DNA of 64,000 nucleotides, from positions 62,001 to 126,000 of the forward strand of contig NZ_WNKW01000004.1 in the NCBI RefSeq assembly GCF_009720775.1, in the 5' to 3' direction. The notes beneath the pieces were generated by a model. The model was not told the origin of the DNA and made no database searches. It worked only from the letters and a program-made list of their open reading frames with translations. The DNA comes from Pseudoduganella danionis. GTDB taxonomy: Bacteria > Pseudomonadota > Gammaproteobacteria > Burkholderiales > Burkholderiaceae_D. Positions 41,512-51,493 of the stretch are shown one piece after another; positions within the stretch are counted from its first letter, which is position 1, and each line of letters opens with the position of its first letter. Both the position numbers and the translations under genes were made by a program.

Positions 41512-42456
41512 ATGGAACTTCGTCAGCTTCGTTACTTTGTTGCCATTGTTGACCACGGCTCTTTGTCCAAGGCAGCCGTGGTTTTGCATATTGCGCAACC
41601 GGCGCTGACCCAGCAATTGCGCCAGCTCGAAGACGAGCTCGGCGTGCAGTTGCTGCACCGTAGCGCGCAAGGCGTGCTGAGCACCGATGCAGGCAAGGTT
41701 TTCTATGAGCACGCGCAAGCCATCCTCAAACAGGTGGCCGACGCTCGCTCGGCTGTCACCCAGTGCAGCGAGCGTCCGAGCGGGGTGGTCACGCTGGGCC
41801 TGCCGCACAGTATTTCCGGCGCGCTCGCCCTGCCCCTGCTGACGGCGGCACGGGCCCAGTATCCTGAAATCACCCTGCAACTGACCGAAGAAATCACGGG
41901 CAATCTGAGCGAGCAGCTCAAGTCCGGCCGCATCAATCTGGCCGTGCTGTTCGATGATGGCCAGCTCGGCGGCTTTGCCAGCACGGCGCTAGTGGAAGAA
42001 GAACTACGCTTTATCTGTGCCAGTCCGGCACAGGAAGGCAACGCGGATGACGATAGTGAGCAGTCACTAACACTGGCCGAGGCGGTGCAGCACACACTGA
42101 TCCTGCCTAGCCCCCTGCAAGGCGTGCGCCCGCGCATCGATAGCGTAGCCCATCAGACTGGCCTGAGCCTGCAGCACGTTATCGAGATCAATTCCATCGC
42201 CATCCTCAAATCCGCCATCCTGGCCCATCTGGGTGCCACCATCCTGCCGGCCGCCCCAGTGCTGGACGAGCTGAAACGAGGCAGCATGCGCTCGCGCCGG
42301 ATCGAACAACCGACCATTTCGCGCACCGTGGTGCTGTGCGCCTCGCGCAATATCCCGCTCACCAATGCGGCGGAAGCCATCCGCAAACTGGTGCAGCAAG
42401 TAAGCCAGCAACTGTGCGCCGAACAGCTGTGGCCGGGCGCGCGCATGCTGCCATAA
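41512..42456 (+). CDS. LysR-family transcriptional regulator
   Basis: 314 residues: winged helix-turn-helix (ELRQLRYFVAIVDHGSLSKA, then AVVLHIAQPALTQQLRQLED) and a LysR substrate-binding domain. The start MELRQLRYF at 41512 has GGGAG upstream; the upstream extension to 41431 is not credible. It resembles the Nac/CysB side of the family rather than metabolic activators; no target is clear. The next gene, 220 bp downstream in the same direction, is the indolepyruvate oxidoreductase, which it may or may not control. Confidence 0.85.
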   Translation: MELRQLRYFVAIVDHGSLSKAAVVLHIAQPALTQQLRQLEDELGVQLLHRSAQGVLSTDAGKVFYEHAQAILKQVADARSAVTQCSERPSGVVTLGLPHSISGALALPLLTAARAQYPEITLQLTEEITGNLSEQLKSGRINLAVLFDDGQLGGFASTALVEEELRFICASPAQEGNADDDSEQSLTLAEAVQHTLILPSPLQGVRPRIDSVAHQTGLSLQHVIEINSIAILKSAILAHLGATILPAAPVLDELKRGSMRSRRIEQPTISRTVVLCASRNIPLTNAAEAIRKLVQQVSQQLCAEQLWPGARMLP

Positions 42457-42676
42457 GTTTTACTTATACCACCATCGTCAAACGCTATTTCCGTATACGT
42501 CAACTAGCGCCCATACTCCGCGCCAGAGTGGATAGTCGCGTCGTACTGCATGTCTGCAGTTCTGACCTAAACTGATCCCAGCGCCGCTAACCATGCGGCT
42601 CATGGCCTGTTCCCGGCGTGCCTACCCGGCACCACCCAGAACAGGCGCGATTCTGATACCAAACCGGAGACACGCC

Positions 42677-45600
42677 ATGCCCGATACCACGGCAAACGGC
42701 CCAGCAACGTCGCACGACGGCGCCGCCAGCACCCCTAACCCTTCCACGCCTTCCCGCCTCACCACAGTCAGCCTCGACGACAAATATACGGCCACCAGTG
42801 GCGATATTTTCCTGTCCGGCATACAGGCACTGGTGCGCCTGCCGATGATGCAGCGTGTGCGCGATCAGGCCGCCGGCCTGAACACGGCCGGCTTCATTTC
42901 CGGCTACCGCGGTTCGCCGCTGGGTGGCCTCGATGAAAACCTGTGGAAGGCCAAAGGCCATCTGGAAGCCCACCACGTGCAGTTCGTACCGGGCGTGAAC
43001 GAGGATCTGGCCGCCACCGCCGTATGGGGTTCGCAGCAGGTCGATCTAATCGGCGAAGCCAAGTACGACGGCGTGTTCGCCATGTGGTACGGCAAAGGCC
43101 CCGGTGTAGACCGCTGCGGCGACGTGTTCAAGCACATGAACCATGCCGGTACCTCGGCCAAGGGCGGCGTGCTGCTGGTGGCCGGCGACGACCACGGTGC
43201 CTATTCGTCTACGCTGCCGCACCAGTCGGACCACCTGTTCTCGGCTTCCATGATCCCGGTGCTGTACCCATGCAATGTGCAGGAATATCTGGATCTGGGC
43301 ATCCACGGCTGGGCCATGTCGCGCTTCTCCGGCTGTACCGTGGCCTTCAAGGCACTGGCCGATACGGTGGAATCGTCCGCTTCGGTGGATGCCAACCCGT
43401 TCCGCGTCGACGTGAAAATCCCGCAGGACTTCGTCATGCCCGAGGGTGGCCTGAACGCCCGCCTGTCCAGCATTCCGCTCGGTCAACAGGCGCGCAATCA
43501 GGAAGCCCTGATGCAGGACTACAAAATCTACGCGGCGCTGGCCTATGCGCGCGAGAACAAGCTCAATCACACCACCATCACCAGCCCGAACGCCAAGCTG
43601 GGCATCATCGCCTCCGGCAAATCCTATCTGGACGTGCTGGAAGCGCTGGAAGAACTGGGCATCGATGAAAAACTGGCGGCCGAACTGGGCCTGCGCCTGT
43701 TCAAGGTCGCCATGCCATGGCCGCTGGAACCGGACAGCGTGCGCGAGTTCGCACAAGGTCTGGACGAAATTCTGGTGGTGGAAGAAAAACGCCAGATCGT
43801 CGAATACCAGCTCAAGGAACAGCTGTACAACTGGCGCGACGACGTGCGTCCGCGCGTGATCGGCAAATTCGATGAAAAAGGCGAATGGGTGGCACCGCGC
43901 GGCGAATGGCTGCTCACCTCCAAGGCCGACTTCTCCGTGTCGCAAGTGGCACGCGTGATCGCCAGCCGCGTCTCGCGCCTGATCAGCGATCCCGTCACCT
44001 GCGACCACATCAAAGCCCGTCTGAGCTTCCTCGATGCCAAGGATGCGGTACTGAAGAAGGCCATCAACACGCCATTCCGTCCTGCCTTCTACTGCTCCGG
44101 CTGCCCGCACAATACTTCGACCAAAGTACCGGAAGGCAGTCTGGCGCTGGCCGGTATCGGCTGCCACGTGATGGCCACCTCGATCTACCCCGAGTTCAAC
44201 AAGCTGACTACCCACATGGGCGGCGAAGGCGCGCCGTGGATAGGTCAGGCTGCGTTTTCCAAGATCCCGCACGTATTCCAGAATCTGGGCGATGGCACGT
44301 ACTTCCACTCCGGTTATCTGGCGATCCGCGCTGCGGTAGCGGCTAAGGTCAACATCACCTACAAGATTCTGTACAACGACGCCGTCGCCATGACAGGCGG
44401 CCAGCCGGTCGATGGCACCACCTCGGTGCCGATGATCGCCCAGCAGATGGCGGCCGAAGGCGTGAAGCGGATTGCGCTGGTCACGGAAGACCTGAGCCGC
44501 TACACCGACCGCAGCGCCCTGCCGAGCATCGTCAGCCTGCACGACCGCAAGGATATGGATGCGGTGCAGCGCGAGCTGCGCGAAATCGGCGGCACTTCGG
44601 TGCTGATCTACGACCAGACCTGCGCGGCCGAGAAACGCCGTCGTCGCAAAAAAGGCGAATTCCCCGACCCTGCCAAACGCATGGTCATCAACGAAGCCGT
44701 GTGCGAAGGCTGCGGCGATTGCGGCATCCAGTCCAACTGCGTTTCCATCCTACCTAAAGAAACGGAATTCGGCCGCAAGCGCACCATCGACCAGTCGTCC
44801 TGCAACAAGGACTACTCGTGCGTGAAAGGCTTCTGCCCGAGCTTCGTCACGGTGGAAGGCGGCAGCCTGAAAAAATCCAAAGCCGGCGTCAGCAAGGACA
44901 ATAGCGACGACGGTTTCGGCGCATTGCCGGAACCGGCCCTGCCGAACTGCGACCAGCCCTACAACATCCTGATCAACGGTATCGGTGGCACCGGCGTGAT
45001 CACTGTCGGTGCGCTGATGGGCATGGCCGCTCACCTCGAAGGCAAAGGCGCTTCCGTGCTGGACATGACGGGTATGTCGCAGAAAAACGGCTCGGTGACG
45101 TCGCACGTAAAAATCGCCCGCAGCCCTGCGCACCTGCGCGCCCAGCGTATCGCTACCGGCGAAGCCGACGTGATCCTCGGCTGCGACATGCTGACGGCCG
45201 GTGCTGCCGACGCAGTCTCGAAAATGCGTCCGGGCCGCACGCTGGCCGTGGTCAATCTGCACCAGCAGCCACCGGGCACCTTTGCCCAGAAGCCGGACTG
45301 GCAGTATCCGGTGGAAGAGGTGCGCGCGCTGATCGAGGAATCGGTCGGTGCCGGCGCTGCGGACTTCATCGACGCCACCAAACTGGCTACCGCGCTGATG
45401 GGCGATTCGATCGCCGCCAACCTGTTCATGCTCGGTTACGCATGGCAGAAAGGCCGCATCCCGCTGGCCGAAGCCTCGCTGCTGCGCGCGATTGAACTGA
45501 ATGGCGTGGGCATCGCTTCCAACAAGAAGAGCTTCCTGTGGGGCCGCCGTGCCGCCGTCGATCTGGCCAAGGTACAGCGCGTGGCCGCACCGGCCCAGCC

Positions 45601-46261
45601 GGTGCTGATGCAGATGCCGCAAAGTCTGGACACCATCATCAGCAAGCGAGTGGAATTCCTCACCGCCTACCAGAACGCGGCCTACGCTGCCAGCTACCAG
45701 CAACTGGTAGAGCAGGTGCGCGCGCGCGAAAGCACTCTGGGTCTGGGCAACAAGCTGTCGACCGCTGTCGCCAAGTACGCCTTCAAGCTGATGGCCTACA
45801 AGGATGAATACGAAGTGGCACGCCTGTACACGGATGGCCGCTTTGTCGAACAGCTGCAGCAGCAGTTCGAAGGCAATTTCTCGCTCAAGTTCAATCTGGC
45901 GCCGCCGCTGTTCGCCAAGAAGGATGCCAAAGGCCACTTGGTCAAGGCGGAATTCGGCTCGTGGATGTGGCAGGCCATGAAGCTGATGGCCAAACTCAAA
46001 GGCTTGCGCGGCGGTGCTTTCGACCTGTTCGGCCATACTGCGGAACGCAAAATGGAACGTGCGCTGATCGTGGAATACCGCGAACTGGTGCAGCACCTGC
46101 TGGCCGCGCTGTCGCCGGAAAACCACGCGCAAGCGGTGGAACTGGCCAGCCTGCCCGAAAAAGTACGCGGTTTCGGCCACGTCAAAGAGCAGGCTGTGGC
46201 TACCTTCCGTAGCGAAAAAGCGCGCCTGCTGGGTCAATTCGGCCTGCAACGCGCCGCTTAA
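42677..46261 (+). CDS. fused indolepyruvate ferredoxin oxidoreductase
   Basis: 1194 residues joining the IorA-like thiamine-diphosphate domains and the IorB-like part in one chain, as in many aerobic betaproteobacteria. A 4Fe-4S ferredoxin-type motif CEGCGDCGIQSNC and a second Cys set (CNKDYSCVKGFC) lie in the middle. It oxidises aryl pyruvates from aromatic amino acids to acyl-CoA with ferredoxin as acceptor. MPDTTANGP at 42677 is the start (CGGAGA upstream); the frame opening at 42593 is longer but unrelated. It is followed by icmF. Confidence 0.88.
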   Translation: MPDTTANGPATSHDGAASTPNPSTPSRLTTVSLDDKYTATSGDIFLSGIQALVRLPMMQRVRDQAAGLNTAGFISGYRGSPLGGLDENLWKAKGHLEAHHVQFVPGVNEDLAATAVWGSQQVDLIGEAKYDGVFAMWYGKGPGVDRCGDVFKHMNHAGTSAKGGVLLVAGDDHGAYSSTLPHQSDHLFSASMIPVLYPCNVQEYLDLGIHGWAMSRFSGCTVAFKALADTVESSASVDANPFRVDVKIPQDFVMPEGGLNARLSSIPLGQQARNQEALMQDYKIYAALAYARENKLNHTTITSPNAKLGIIASGKSYLDVLEALEELGIDEKLAAELGLRLFKVAMPWPLEPDSVREFAQGLDEILVVEEKRQIVEYQLKEQLYNWRDDVRPRVIGKFDEKGEWVAPRGEWLLTSKADFSVSQVARVIASRVSRLISDPVTCDHIKARLSFLDAKDAVLKKAINTPFRPAFYCSGCPHNTSTKVPEGSLALAGIGCHVMATSIYPEFNKLTTHMGGEGAPWIGQAAFSKIPHVFQNLGDGTYFHSGYLAIRAAVAAKVNITYKILYNDAVAMTGGQPVDGTTSVPMIAQQMAAEGVKRIALVTEDLSRYTDRSALPSIVSLHDRKDMDAVQRELREIGGTSVLIYDQTCAAEKRRRRKKGEFPDPAKRMVINEAVCEGCGDCGIQSNCVSILPKETEFGRKRTIDQSSCNKDYSCVKGFCPSFVTVEGGSLKKSKAGVSKDNSDDGFGALPEPALPNCDQPYNILINGIGGTGVITVGALMGMAAHLEGKGASVLDMTGMSQKNGSVTSHVKIARSPAHLRAQRIATGEADVILGCDMLTAGAADAVSKMRPGRTLAVVNLHQQPPGTFAQKPDWQYPVEEVRALIEESVGAGAADFIDATKLATALMGDSIAANLFMLGYAWQKGRIPLAEASLLRAIELNGVGIASNKKSFLWGRRAAVDLAKVQRVAAPAQPVLMQMPQSLDTIISKRVEFLTAYQNAAYAASYQQLVEQVRARESTLGLGNKLSTAVAKYAFKLMAYKDEYEVARLYTDGRFVEQLQQQFEGNFSLKFNLAPPLFAKKDAKGHLVKAEFGSWMWQAMKLMAKLKGLRGGAFDLFGHTAERKMERALIVEYRELVQHLLAALSPENHAQAVELASLPEKVRGFGHVKEQAVATFRSEKARLLGQFGLQRAA

Positions 46262-46292
46262 TGCAGCTAAATAACTGATAAACACCGTATAG

Positions 46293-46316
46293 GGGCCGGA
46301 TTTCACCATCCGGCCC
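46293..46316 (+). terminator. hairpin after the oxidoreductase gene
   Basis: GGGCCGGAT / ATCCGGCCC, a perfect 9-bp stem with loop TTCACC, 31 bases after the stop. A short T-run follows a few bases later (GGTGCTTTG). Likely a weak terminator. Confidence 0.5.
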
Positions 46317-46344
46317 GGTGCTTTGTGCTTGCCGGTCATCACAA

Positions 46345-46383
46345 TTGACGTTTACGTAAAGGGAAACGTAAACGGCATATAAT
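46345..46383 (+). promoter_or_regulatory. LiuR-like operator over the icmF promoter
   Basis: TTGACGTTTACGTAAA at 46345-46360 matches, from memory, the MerR-family LiuR site of branched-chain amino-acid and acyl-CoA genes. A second arm makes a palindrome CGTTTACGT (46349-46357) / ACGTAAACG (46366-46374) with an 8-bp spacer. A -10 box TATAAT is at 46378-46383, 42 bp before the gene; the -35 is irregular, as in MerR-type promoters with long spacers. Confidence 0.6.
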
Positions 46384-46424
46384 GGCCAAACGACGCAGAT
46401 CGCCACCAGCATTCAAGGGACATC

Positions 46425-49400
46425 ATGACTGACCTCTCCACACCGAATATGGCTGCCGTACCAGACCAGCCACGCCTGAATAACAAAATCCGCTTCGTCA
46501 CGGCGGCCTCGCTGTTCGATGGCCACGACGCTTCCATCAACATCATGCGCCGCATCCTGCAATCGAACGGCGTGGAAGTGGTGCACCTCGGTCACAACCG
46601 CTCGGTCGACGAAGTCGTCACCGCAGCGCTGGCCGAAGACGTGCAGGGGATTGCCATCTCCAGCTATCAGGGTGGCCACGTCGAATACTTCAAATACATG
46701 ATAGACCTGCTGCGCCAGCGCGGCGGCGCCCACATCAAGGTGTTCGGTGGCGGCGGCGGCGTGATCGTGCCCGATGAAATCGCCGACCTGCATGCCTATG
46801 GCGTAAGCAAAATCTTCAGCCCCGAAGATGGTCAGCGTATGGGTCTGGTGGGGATGATCCAGTGGATGGTGCAGCAGTGCGACATCGACCTGTCCGACTA
46901 TTCGCCGACCACGCTGGAACCACTGCGCGCGGGCAGCATCGAAAGCCGCCACCGCCCGCTGGCCCAGCTGATCACCGCACTGGAAAACGACAAGGCCGCA
47001 CCAGCCCTGCGCGCCGAACTGCTGGCCGCTGCCGAAGGACTGGCCGTGCCGACGCTGGGTATTACGGGCACGGGCGGTGCCGGTAAATCCTCGCTGACGG
47101 ATGAACTGATACGCCGTATCCGCCTCGATCAGGGCGACGCGCTGAACATCGCCGTGATCTCGATCGACCCGTCGCGCCGCAAATCGGGCGGCGCTCTGCT
47201 GGGCGACCGTATCCGCATGAACGCCATCAACCCGTGGGGCGGTCAGGCACGCGTGTTCATGCGCTCGCTGGCTACCCGTGAAGCGGGTTCCGAAATTTCG
47301 CAGGCGCTGCCGGATGTGATCGCTGCGTGCAAGGTGGCCGGTTTCGATCTGGTGATCGTGGAAACCTCCGGCATCGGTCAGGGCGATGCGGCCATCGTGC
47401 AGCACGTCGATGTGTCGATGTACGTGATGACGCCAGAATTCGGCGCCGCCTCGCAGCTGGAAAAAATCGACATGCTCGATTTCGCCGACTTCATCGCCAT
47501 CAACAAGTTCGACCGCAAAGGCGCACAGGATGCGCTGCGCGATGTGGCCAAGCAGTACCAGCGCAACCGCGAACTGTGGAGCAAGCGTCCGGAAGAAATG
47601 CCCGTGTTCGGCACGCAGGCATCGCGCTTCAACGATGATGGCGTGACCGCGCTGTATCAGGGTCTGCTGCCCAAGCTGGCCGAATTCGGCCTGCAGGCCA
47701 AGGCCGGCAAACTGGCAGCTATCGATGTACGCTATTCGAGCGGCAAAAACGTCATCGTGCCGCCAGCCCGTGCGCGCTATCTGGCCGAAATCGCCGACAC
47801 CGTGCGCGGCTACCACCGCAACACCAGCAAGCAGGTCACGCTGGCACGCGAACGCCAGCAACTGAGCGAAGCCAAGCGCATGCTGGCCGCCGCGCATAAA
47901 AACGCCGACTTCGATGAGCTGATCGCCGAGCGTGACAGCAGCATGGATGCGGGCGCCAAGAAACTGCTGGCGCAATGGCCGGATCTGCAGGCTGCCTACG
48001 CCGGTGACGACTATGTGGTGAAAATCCGCGACAAGGAAATCCGTACGCGATTGATCCACCACACCCTGTCCGGCAACAAGATCCGCAAGGTGGCGCTGCC
48101 GCGCTATGAAGACCACGGCGAAATCCTGCGCTTCCTGATGGCGGAAAACGTCCCGGGTTCGTTCCCGTTCACGGCCGGCGTGTTTGCCTTCAAACGCGAA
48201 GGCGAAGACCCGACCCGTATGTTTGCCGGTGAAGGCGATGCCTTCCGTACCAACCGCCGCTTCAAGCTGGTTTCCACCGGCATGGACGCCAAGCGTCTGT
48301 CCACCGCGTTCGACTCGGTCACCCTGTACGGCGCCGATCCGGCGCTGCGTCCCGACATCTACGGCAAAGTGGGTAACTCGGGCGTGTCGATCGCCACGCT
48401 GGACGACATGAAAGTGCTGTACGACGGCTTCAATCTGTGCAGCCCGAGCACCTCCGTGTCGATGACCATCAACGGCCCGGCGCCGACGATTCTGGCGATG
48501 TTCATGAACACCGCTATCGACCAGCAGGTAGAAAAATTCAAGGCCGAGAACCAGCGCGATCCTAGCGCCGACGAAGCCGCCAAGATCAAGGCCTGGGTGC
48601 TGCAGAACGTGCGCGGCACGGTGCAGGCCGACATCCTCAAGGAAGATCAGGGTCAGAACACCTGCATCTTCTCCACCGAGTTCTCGCTCAAAGTCATGGG
48701 CGACATACAGGAATACTTCGTGCACCATCAGGTGCGCAACTTCTACTCGGTGTCGATCTCGGGCTATCACATCGCCGAAGCGGGTGCGAATCCGATTTCG
48801 CAGCTGGCCTTCACGCTGTCCAACGGCTTCACGTTTGTGGAAGCCTATCTGGCGCGCGGCATGCACATCGACGACTTCGCACCGAATCTGTCGTTCTTCT
48901 TCTCCAACGGCATGGACCCCGAATACACGGTGCTGGGCCGCGTGGCACGCCGCCTGTGGGCCGTCGCCATGCGCGACAAATACGGCGCCAACGACCGTTC
49001 GCAGAAGCTCAAGTACCACATCCAGACTTCGGGCCGCTCGCTGCACGCGCAGGAGATCGACTTCAACGATATCCGCACCACGCTGCAGGCGCTGATCGCC
49101 ATCTACGACAACTGCAACTCGCTGCACACCAACGCCTACGATGAAGCCATCACCACGCCAACCGACGAATCGGTACGCCGTGCGCTGGCGATCCAGCTCA
49201 TCATCAACCGCGAATGGGGTCTGGCCAAGAACGAGAACCCGAATCAGGGCTCGTTCATACTGGAAGAGCTGACCGATCTGGTGGAAGAAGCCGTGCTGCA
49301 GGAATTCGAGCGCATCGCCGAACGTGGCGGCGTGCTGGGTGCGATGGAAACCGGCTACCAGCGCGGCAAGATACAGGAAGAGTCCATGCTGTACGAGCAC

Positions 49401-49715
49401 CAGAAGCATGACGGCACGCTGCCTATCATCGGCGTCAACACCTTCCGCAATCCGAAAGCCGGCAGCGAAGCGCCGCAGACCATCGAGCTGGCCCGTTCCA
49501 CCGACGACGAGAAGCAATCGCAACTCACCCGTCTGGAGGACTTCCACGCCCGTAACGCCGCTGCTGCGCCGCAGGCGCTGGCAGCGCTGCAGCAGGCCGC
49601 CATCGACAACGCCAACGTGTTCGACAAGCTGATGGACGCCGTGCGCGTCTGCTCGCTGGGCCAGATCACCACGGCGCTGTTCGAAGTGGGTGGCCAGTAC
49701 CGCCGCAATATGTAA
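46425..49715 (+). CDS. icmF: fused isobutyryl-CoA mutase IcmF
   Basis: 1096 residues in the typical IcmF order: N-terminal B12-binding domain ([18 protein letters not shown], His34 as cobalt ligand, and [12 protein letters not shown]), the MeaB-like G-protein chaperone domain ([16 protein letters not shown]alker [17 protein letters not shown]) and the C-terminal substrate-binding mutase domain. It interconverts isobutyryl-CoA and n-butyryl-CoA (and related acyl-CoAs) with adenosylcobalamin. Start ATG 46425. It is next to indolepyruvate oxidoreductase, so both serve amino-acid or short-chain acyl catabolism. Confidence 0.93.
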   Translation: MTDLSTPNMAAVPDQPRLNNKIRFVTAASLFDGHDASINIMRRILQSNGVEVVHLGHNRSVDEVVTAALAEDVQGIAISSYQGGHVEYFKYMIDLLRQRGGAHIKVFGGGGGVIVPDEIADLHAYGVSKIFSPEDGQRMGLVGMIQWMVQQCDIDLSDYSPTTLEPLRAGSIESRHRPLAQLITALENDKAAPALRAELLAAAEGLAVPTLGITGTGGAGKSSLTDELIRRIRLDQGDALNIAVISIDPSRRKSGGALLGDRIRMNAINPWGGQARVFMRSLATREAGSEISQALPDVIAACKVAGFDLVIVETSGIGQGDAAIVQHVDVSMYVMTPEFGAASQLEKIDMLDFADFIAINKFDRKGAQDALRDVAKQYQRNRELWSKRPEEMPVFGTQASRFNDDGVTALYQGLLPKLAEFGLQAKAGKLAAIDVRYSSGKNVIVPPARARYLAEIADTVRGYHRNTSKQVTLARERQQLSEAKRMLAAAHKNADFDELIAERDSSMDAGAKKLLAQWPDLQAAYAGDDYVVKIRDKEIRTRLIHHTLSGNKIRKVALPRYEDHGEILRFLMAENVPGSFPFTAGVFAFKREGEDPTRMFAGEGDAFRTNRRFKLVSTGMDAKRLSTAFDSVTLYGADPALRPDIYGKVGNSGVSIATLDDMKVLYDGFNLCSPSTSVSMTINGPAPTILAMFMNTAIDQQVEKFKAENQRDPSADEAAKIKAWVLQNVRGTVQADILKEDQGQNTCIFSTEFSLKVMGDIQEYFVHHQVRNFYSVSISGYHIAEAGANPISQLAFTLSNGFTFVEAYLARGMHIDDFAPNLSFFFSNGMDPEYTVLGRVARRLWAVAMRDKYGANDRSQKLKYHIQTSGRSLHAQEIDFNDIRTTLQALIAIYDNCNSLHTNAYDEAITTPTDESVRRALAIQLIINREWGLAKNENPNQGSFILEELTDLVEEAVLQEFERIAERGGVLGAMETGYQRGKIQEESMLYEHQKHDGTLPIIGVNTFRNPKAGSEAPQTIELARSTDDEKQSQLTRLEDFHARNAAAAPQALAALQQAAIDNANVFDKLMDAVRVCSLGQITTALFEVGGQYRRNM

Positions 49716-49726
49716 TCGGCCCCTCT

Positions 49727-49750
49727 GCCAGTACCCGCAAGGGTACTGGC
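49727..49750 (+). terminator. hairpin after icmF
   Basis: GCCAGTACCC / GGGTACTGGC, a perfect 10-bp stem closed by a GCAA (GNRA) tetraloop, 11 bases after the icmF stop. No T-tract follows. Confidence 0.5.
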
Positions 49751-49881
49751 TAGCCTGCCGCTAGCCTCGCTGCGCTGAGCCCGCTTCTTGCCTTTTTCGG
49801 GATTCTGTCCTACTCTTGGATTGATCGTATAGCACGCGATTCTGCGTCTATACGCCTGGAAATATTGCCTAGAGGTTAATC

Positions 49882-50226
49882 GTGCCTTCCGTCTCTTCCG
49901 TCAACGCGCTGCAAGCTTCGATTGCACAAGCCGAAAGGCAGGTGCAGCAGGATCAGGTGCGCGTGAATCAGGATGCCAGCCGGCTCGAACAGAGCCGCCA
50001 GCAACTGGCGGACGACAAGCAGACGCTCGATGACACCAAACGCCAGAGCGTACAGGCCAGCAATGCAGCGCCAGCACGGCCCGCTGCCGCACCCAATCTG
50101 ACGCAGGCTATCGAAAAGCCTAGCCGCGCCGAGCAGATACTGCCGGCCGAGCTGAGCGCCCAGCCCAAAGCGCAGATCAATGCGCAGGGTCAGACCATCG
50201 GCAAACTGATCAACATCACAGCGTAA
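49882..50226 (+). CDS. small coiled-coil protein of unknown function
   Basis: 114 residues with a GTG start (49882, AGAGG upstream). Residues 5-60 are a likely coiled coil (AQAERQVQQDQVRVNQDA, then SRLEQSRQQLADDKQTLDD), followed by a Pro/Ala-rich hinge and a C-terminal QAKAQINAQGQTIGKLINI-type tail. No signal peptide. I do not recognise the family, but similar short proteins occur in Massilia/Duganella genomes as I recall. Confidence 0.65.
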   Translation: MPSVSSVNALQASIAQAERQVQQDQVRVNQDASRLEQSRQQLADDKQTLDDTKRQSVQASNAAPARPAAAPNLTQAIEKPSRAEQILPAELSAQPKAQINAQGQTIGKLINITA

Positions 50227-50272
50227 GCACAGGCTAAGCCTCGCTGGCCGCACCTCGTCGGCCGCACCTGCC

Positions 50273-51388
50273 CTACACGGGGCTGGCGCGCGTCTCGCTC
50301 GCCAAGGTGGCAGCCGGTACGCTAGTGCCCAGCCCTTCCTGCTGCTTGACGGCTTCCCACCATGCTTCCCCGCGCGCCGGCTGTGCAATATCAAGCCGCT
50401 GACCTATGGCCGGTGTCGCCAGCGCCACACCTTGCGCGGCCGCCAGCTCCGTAATGCGGTCAAACGGGTCGTGCCATGCGTGCAGCGCCAGATCGAAAGT
50501 GCCGTTATGGATGGGCAGCATGACCTTGCCGCGCAGATCCAGATGGGCCTGCAACGATTCGGCCGGCTGCATGTGCACATCGGGCCACTGCGGATCGTAA
50601 GCACCCGTTTCCACCATGGTCAGATCGAACGGCCCGTATTTCTGGCCGATTTCCTTGAAGCCGGAAAAATAGCCACTGTCGCCGCTGAAAAAGATGCGCA
50701 GTTCGCGCTGCTCGATCACAAACGATGCCCACAGCGTGCTGTTGCGGTCATTCAGGCCGCGGCCCGAGAAGTGCTGGGCCGGGGTGGCCACCAGCTTCAC
50801 GCCATCCACATGGGTGGCTTCCCACCAGCCTAGCTGACGTACTTTGGCCGCATCGATGCCCCACGCAATCAAACGGTCGCCCACGCCCAGCGGCGTAATG
50901 AAATGCTCGACCTTGGGTGCCAGTTGCAGCACGGCCGCATGGTCCAGATGGTCATAATGGTCGTGCGACAAGATCACGCCCTTGATGGGCGGCAGCTCAT
51001 CTATGCTCAGTGGCGGCGCATGGAAGCGCTGCGGCCCCATCCACTGGAACGGCGAAGCACGCTCGGAAAACACGGGGTCGGTCAGCCAGAAGCTGCCGTC
51101 GAGTTTGAGCAGCATGGTGGAGTGACCAAGGCGGAACAGGCTGCGATCCGGAGCAGCCAGCAATTGCTGCTGCGTGATCGCGTGAACGGGAATGGGCTGG
51201 CGCGGCACCGTGTTGCGCGGCTTATCGAACAGAAAACGCAGCATCAGGCCCAGCGTCTTTTTCAGCCCCATCTTATGCATGGCGACGGGATTGCGGTAGC
51301 GCCCCTGATGACGGCGCGGCTGGCTGGCCGCCGCCCAGCTATCGAAACTGTTGGCTGCGTCTGCAGCAATAACGGATGGATGATTCAT
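50273..51388 (-). CDS. MBL-fold metallo-hydrolase (NAPE-PLD / UlaG-like)
   Basis: 371 residues from ATG 51388 (a TTG three codons upstream is possible). The metallo-beta-lactamase signature SHDHYDHLDHAA is present, with further metal histidines in FITPLGVG... and PIHNGTF, and the NAPE-PLD-like start RYRNPV. The family cleaves phospholipids or lactones in different members; the substrate here is unknown. It is on the same strand as the following BNR protein and MoaD-like gene. Confidence 0.85.
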   Translation of the reverse strand: MNHPSVIAADAANSFDSWAAASQPRRHQGRYRNPVAMHKMGLKKTLGLMLRFLFDKPRNTVPRQPIPVHAITQQQLLAAPDRSLFRLGHSTMLLKLDGSFWLTDPVFSERASPFQWMGPQRFHAPPLSIDELPPIKGVILSHDHYDHLDHAAVLQLAPKVEHFITPLGVGDRLIAWGIDAAKVRQLGWWEATHVDGVKLVATPAQHFSGRGLNDRNSTLWASFVIEQRELRIFFSGDSGYFSGFKEIGQKYGPFDLTMVETGAYDPQWPDVHMQPAESLQAHLDLRGKVMLPIHNGTFDLALHAWHDPFDRITELAAAQGVALATPAIGQRLDIAQPARGEAWWEAVKQQEGLGTSVPAATLASETRASPV

Positions 51389-51493
51389 ATTCGGCAACCC
51401 CGTGGCTAGGCCACAAAGTTGTGGCTACCCTGTGTAGACGGGGCTGGCCGCGCCATATTGCATGGCGCGGCAAAAAATTTCTACGCCGTGGCG

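Noticed and set aside
46413..49547. 1044-codon open frame antisense to icmF
   Set aside because: Same reason: a shadow of a long GC-rich gene. The sense frame has every IcmF motif.
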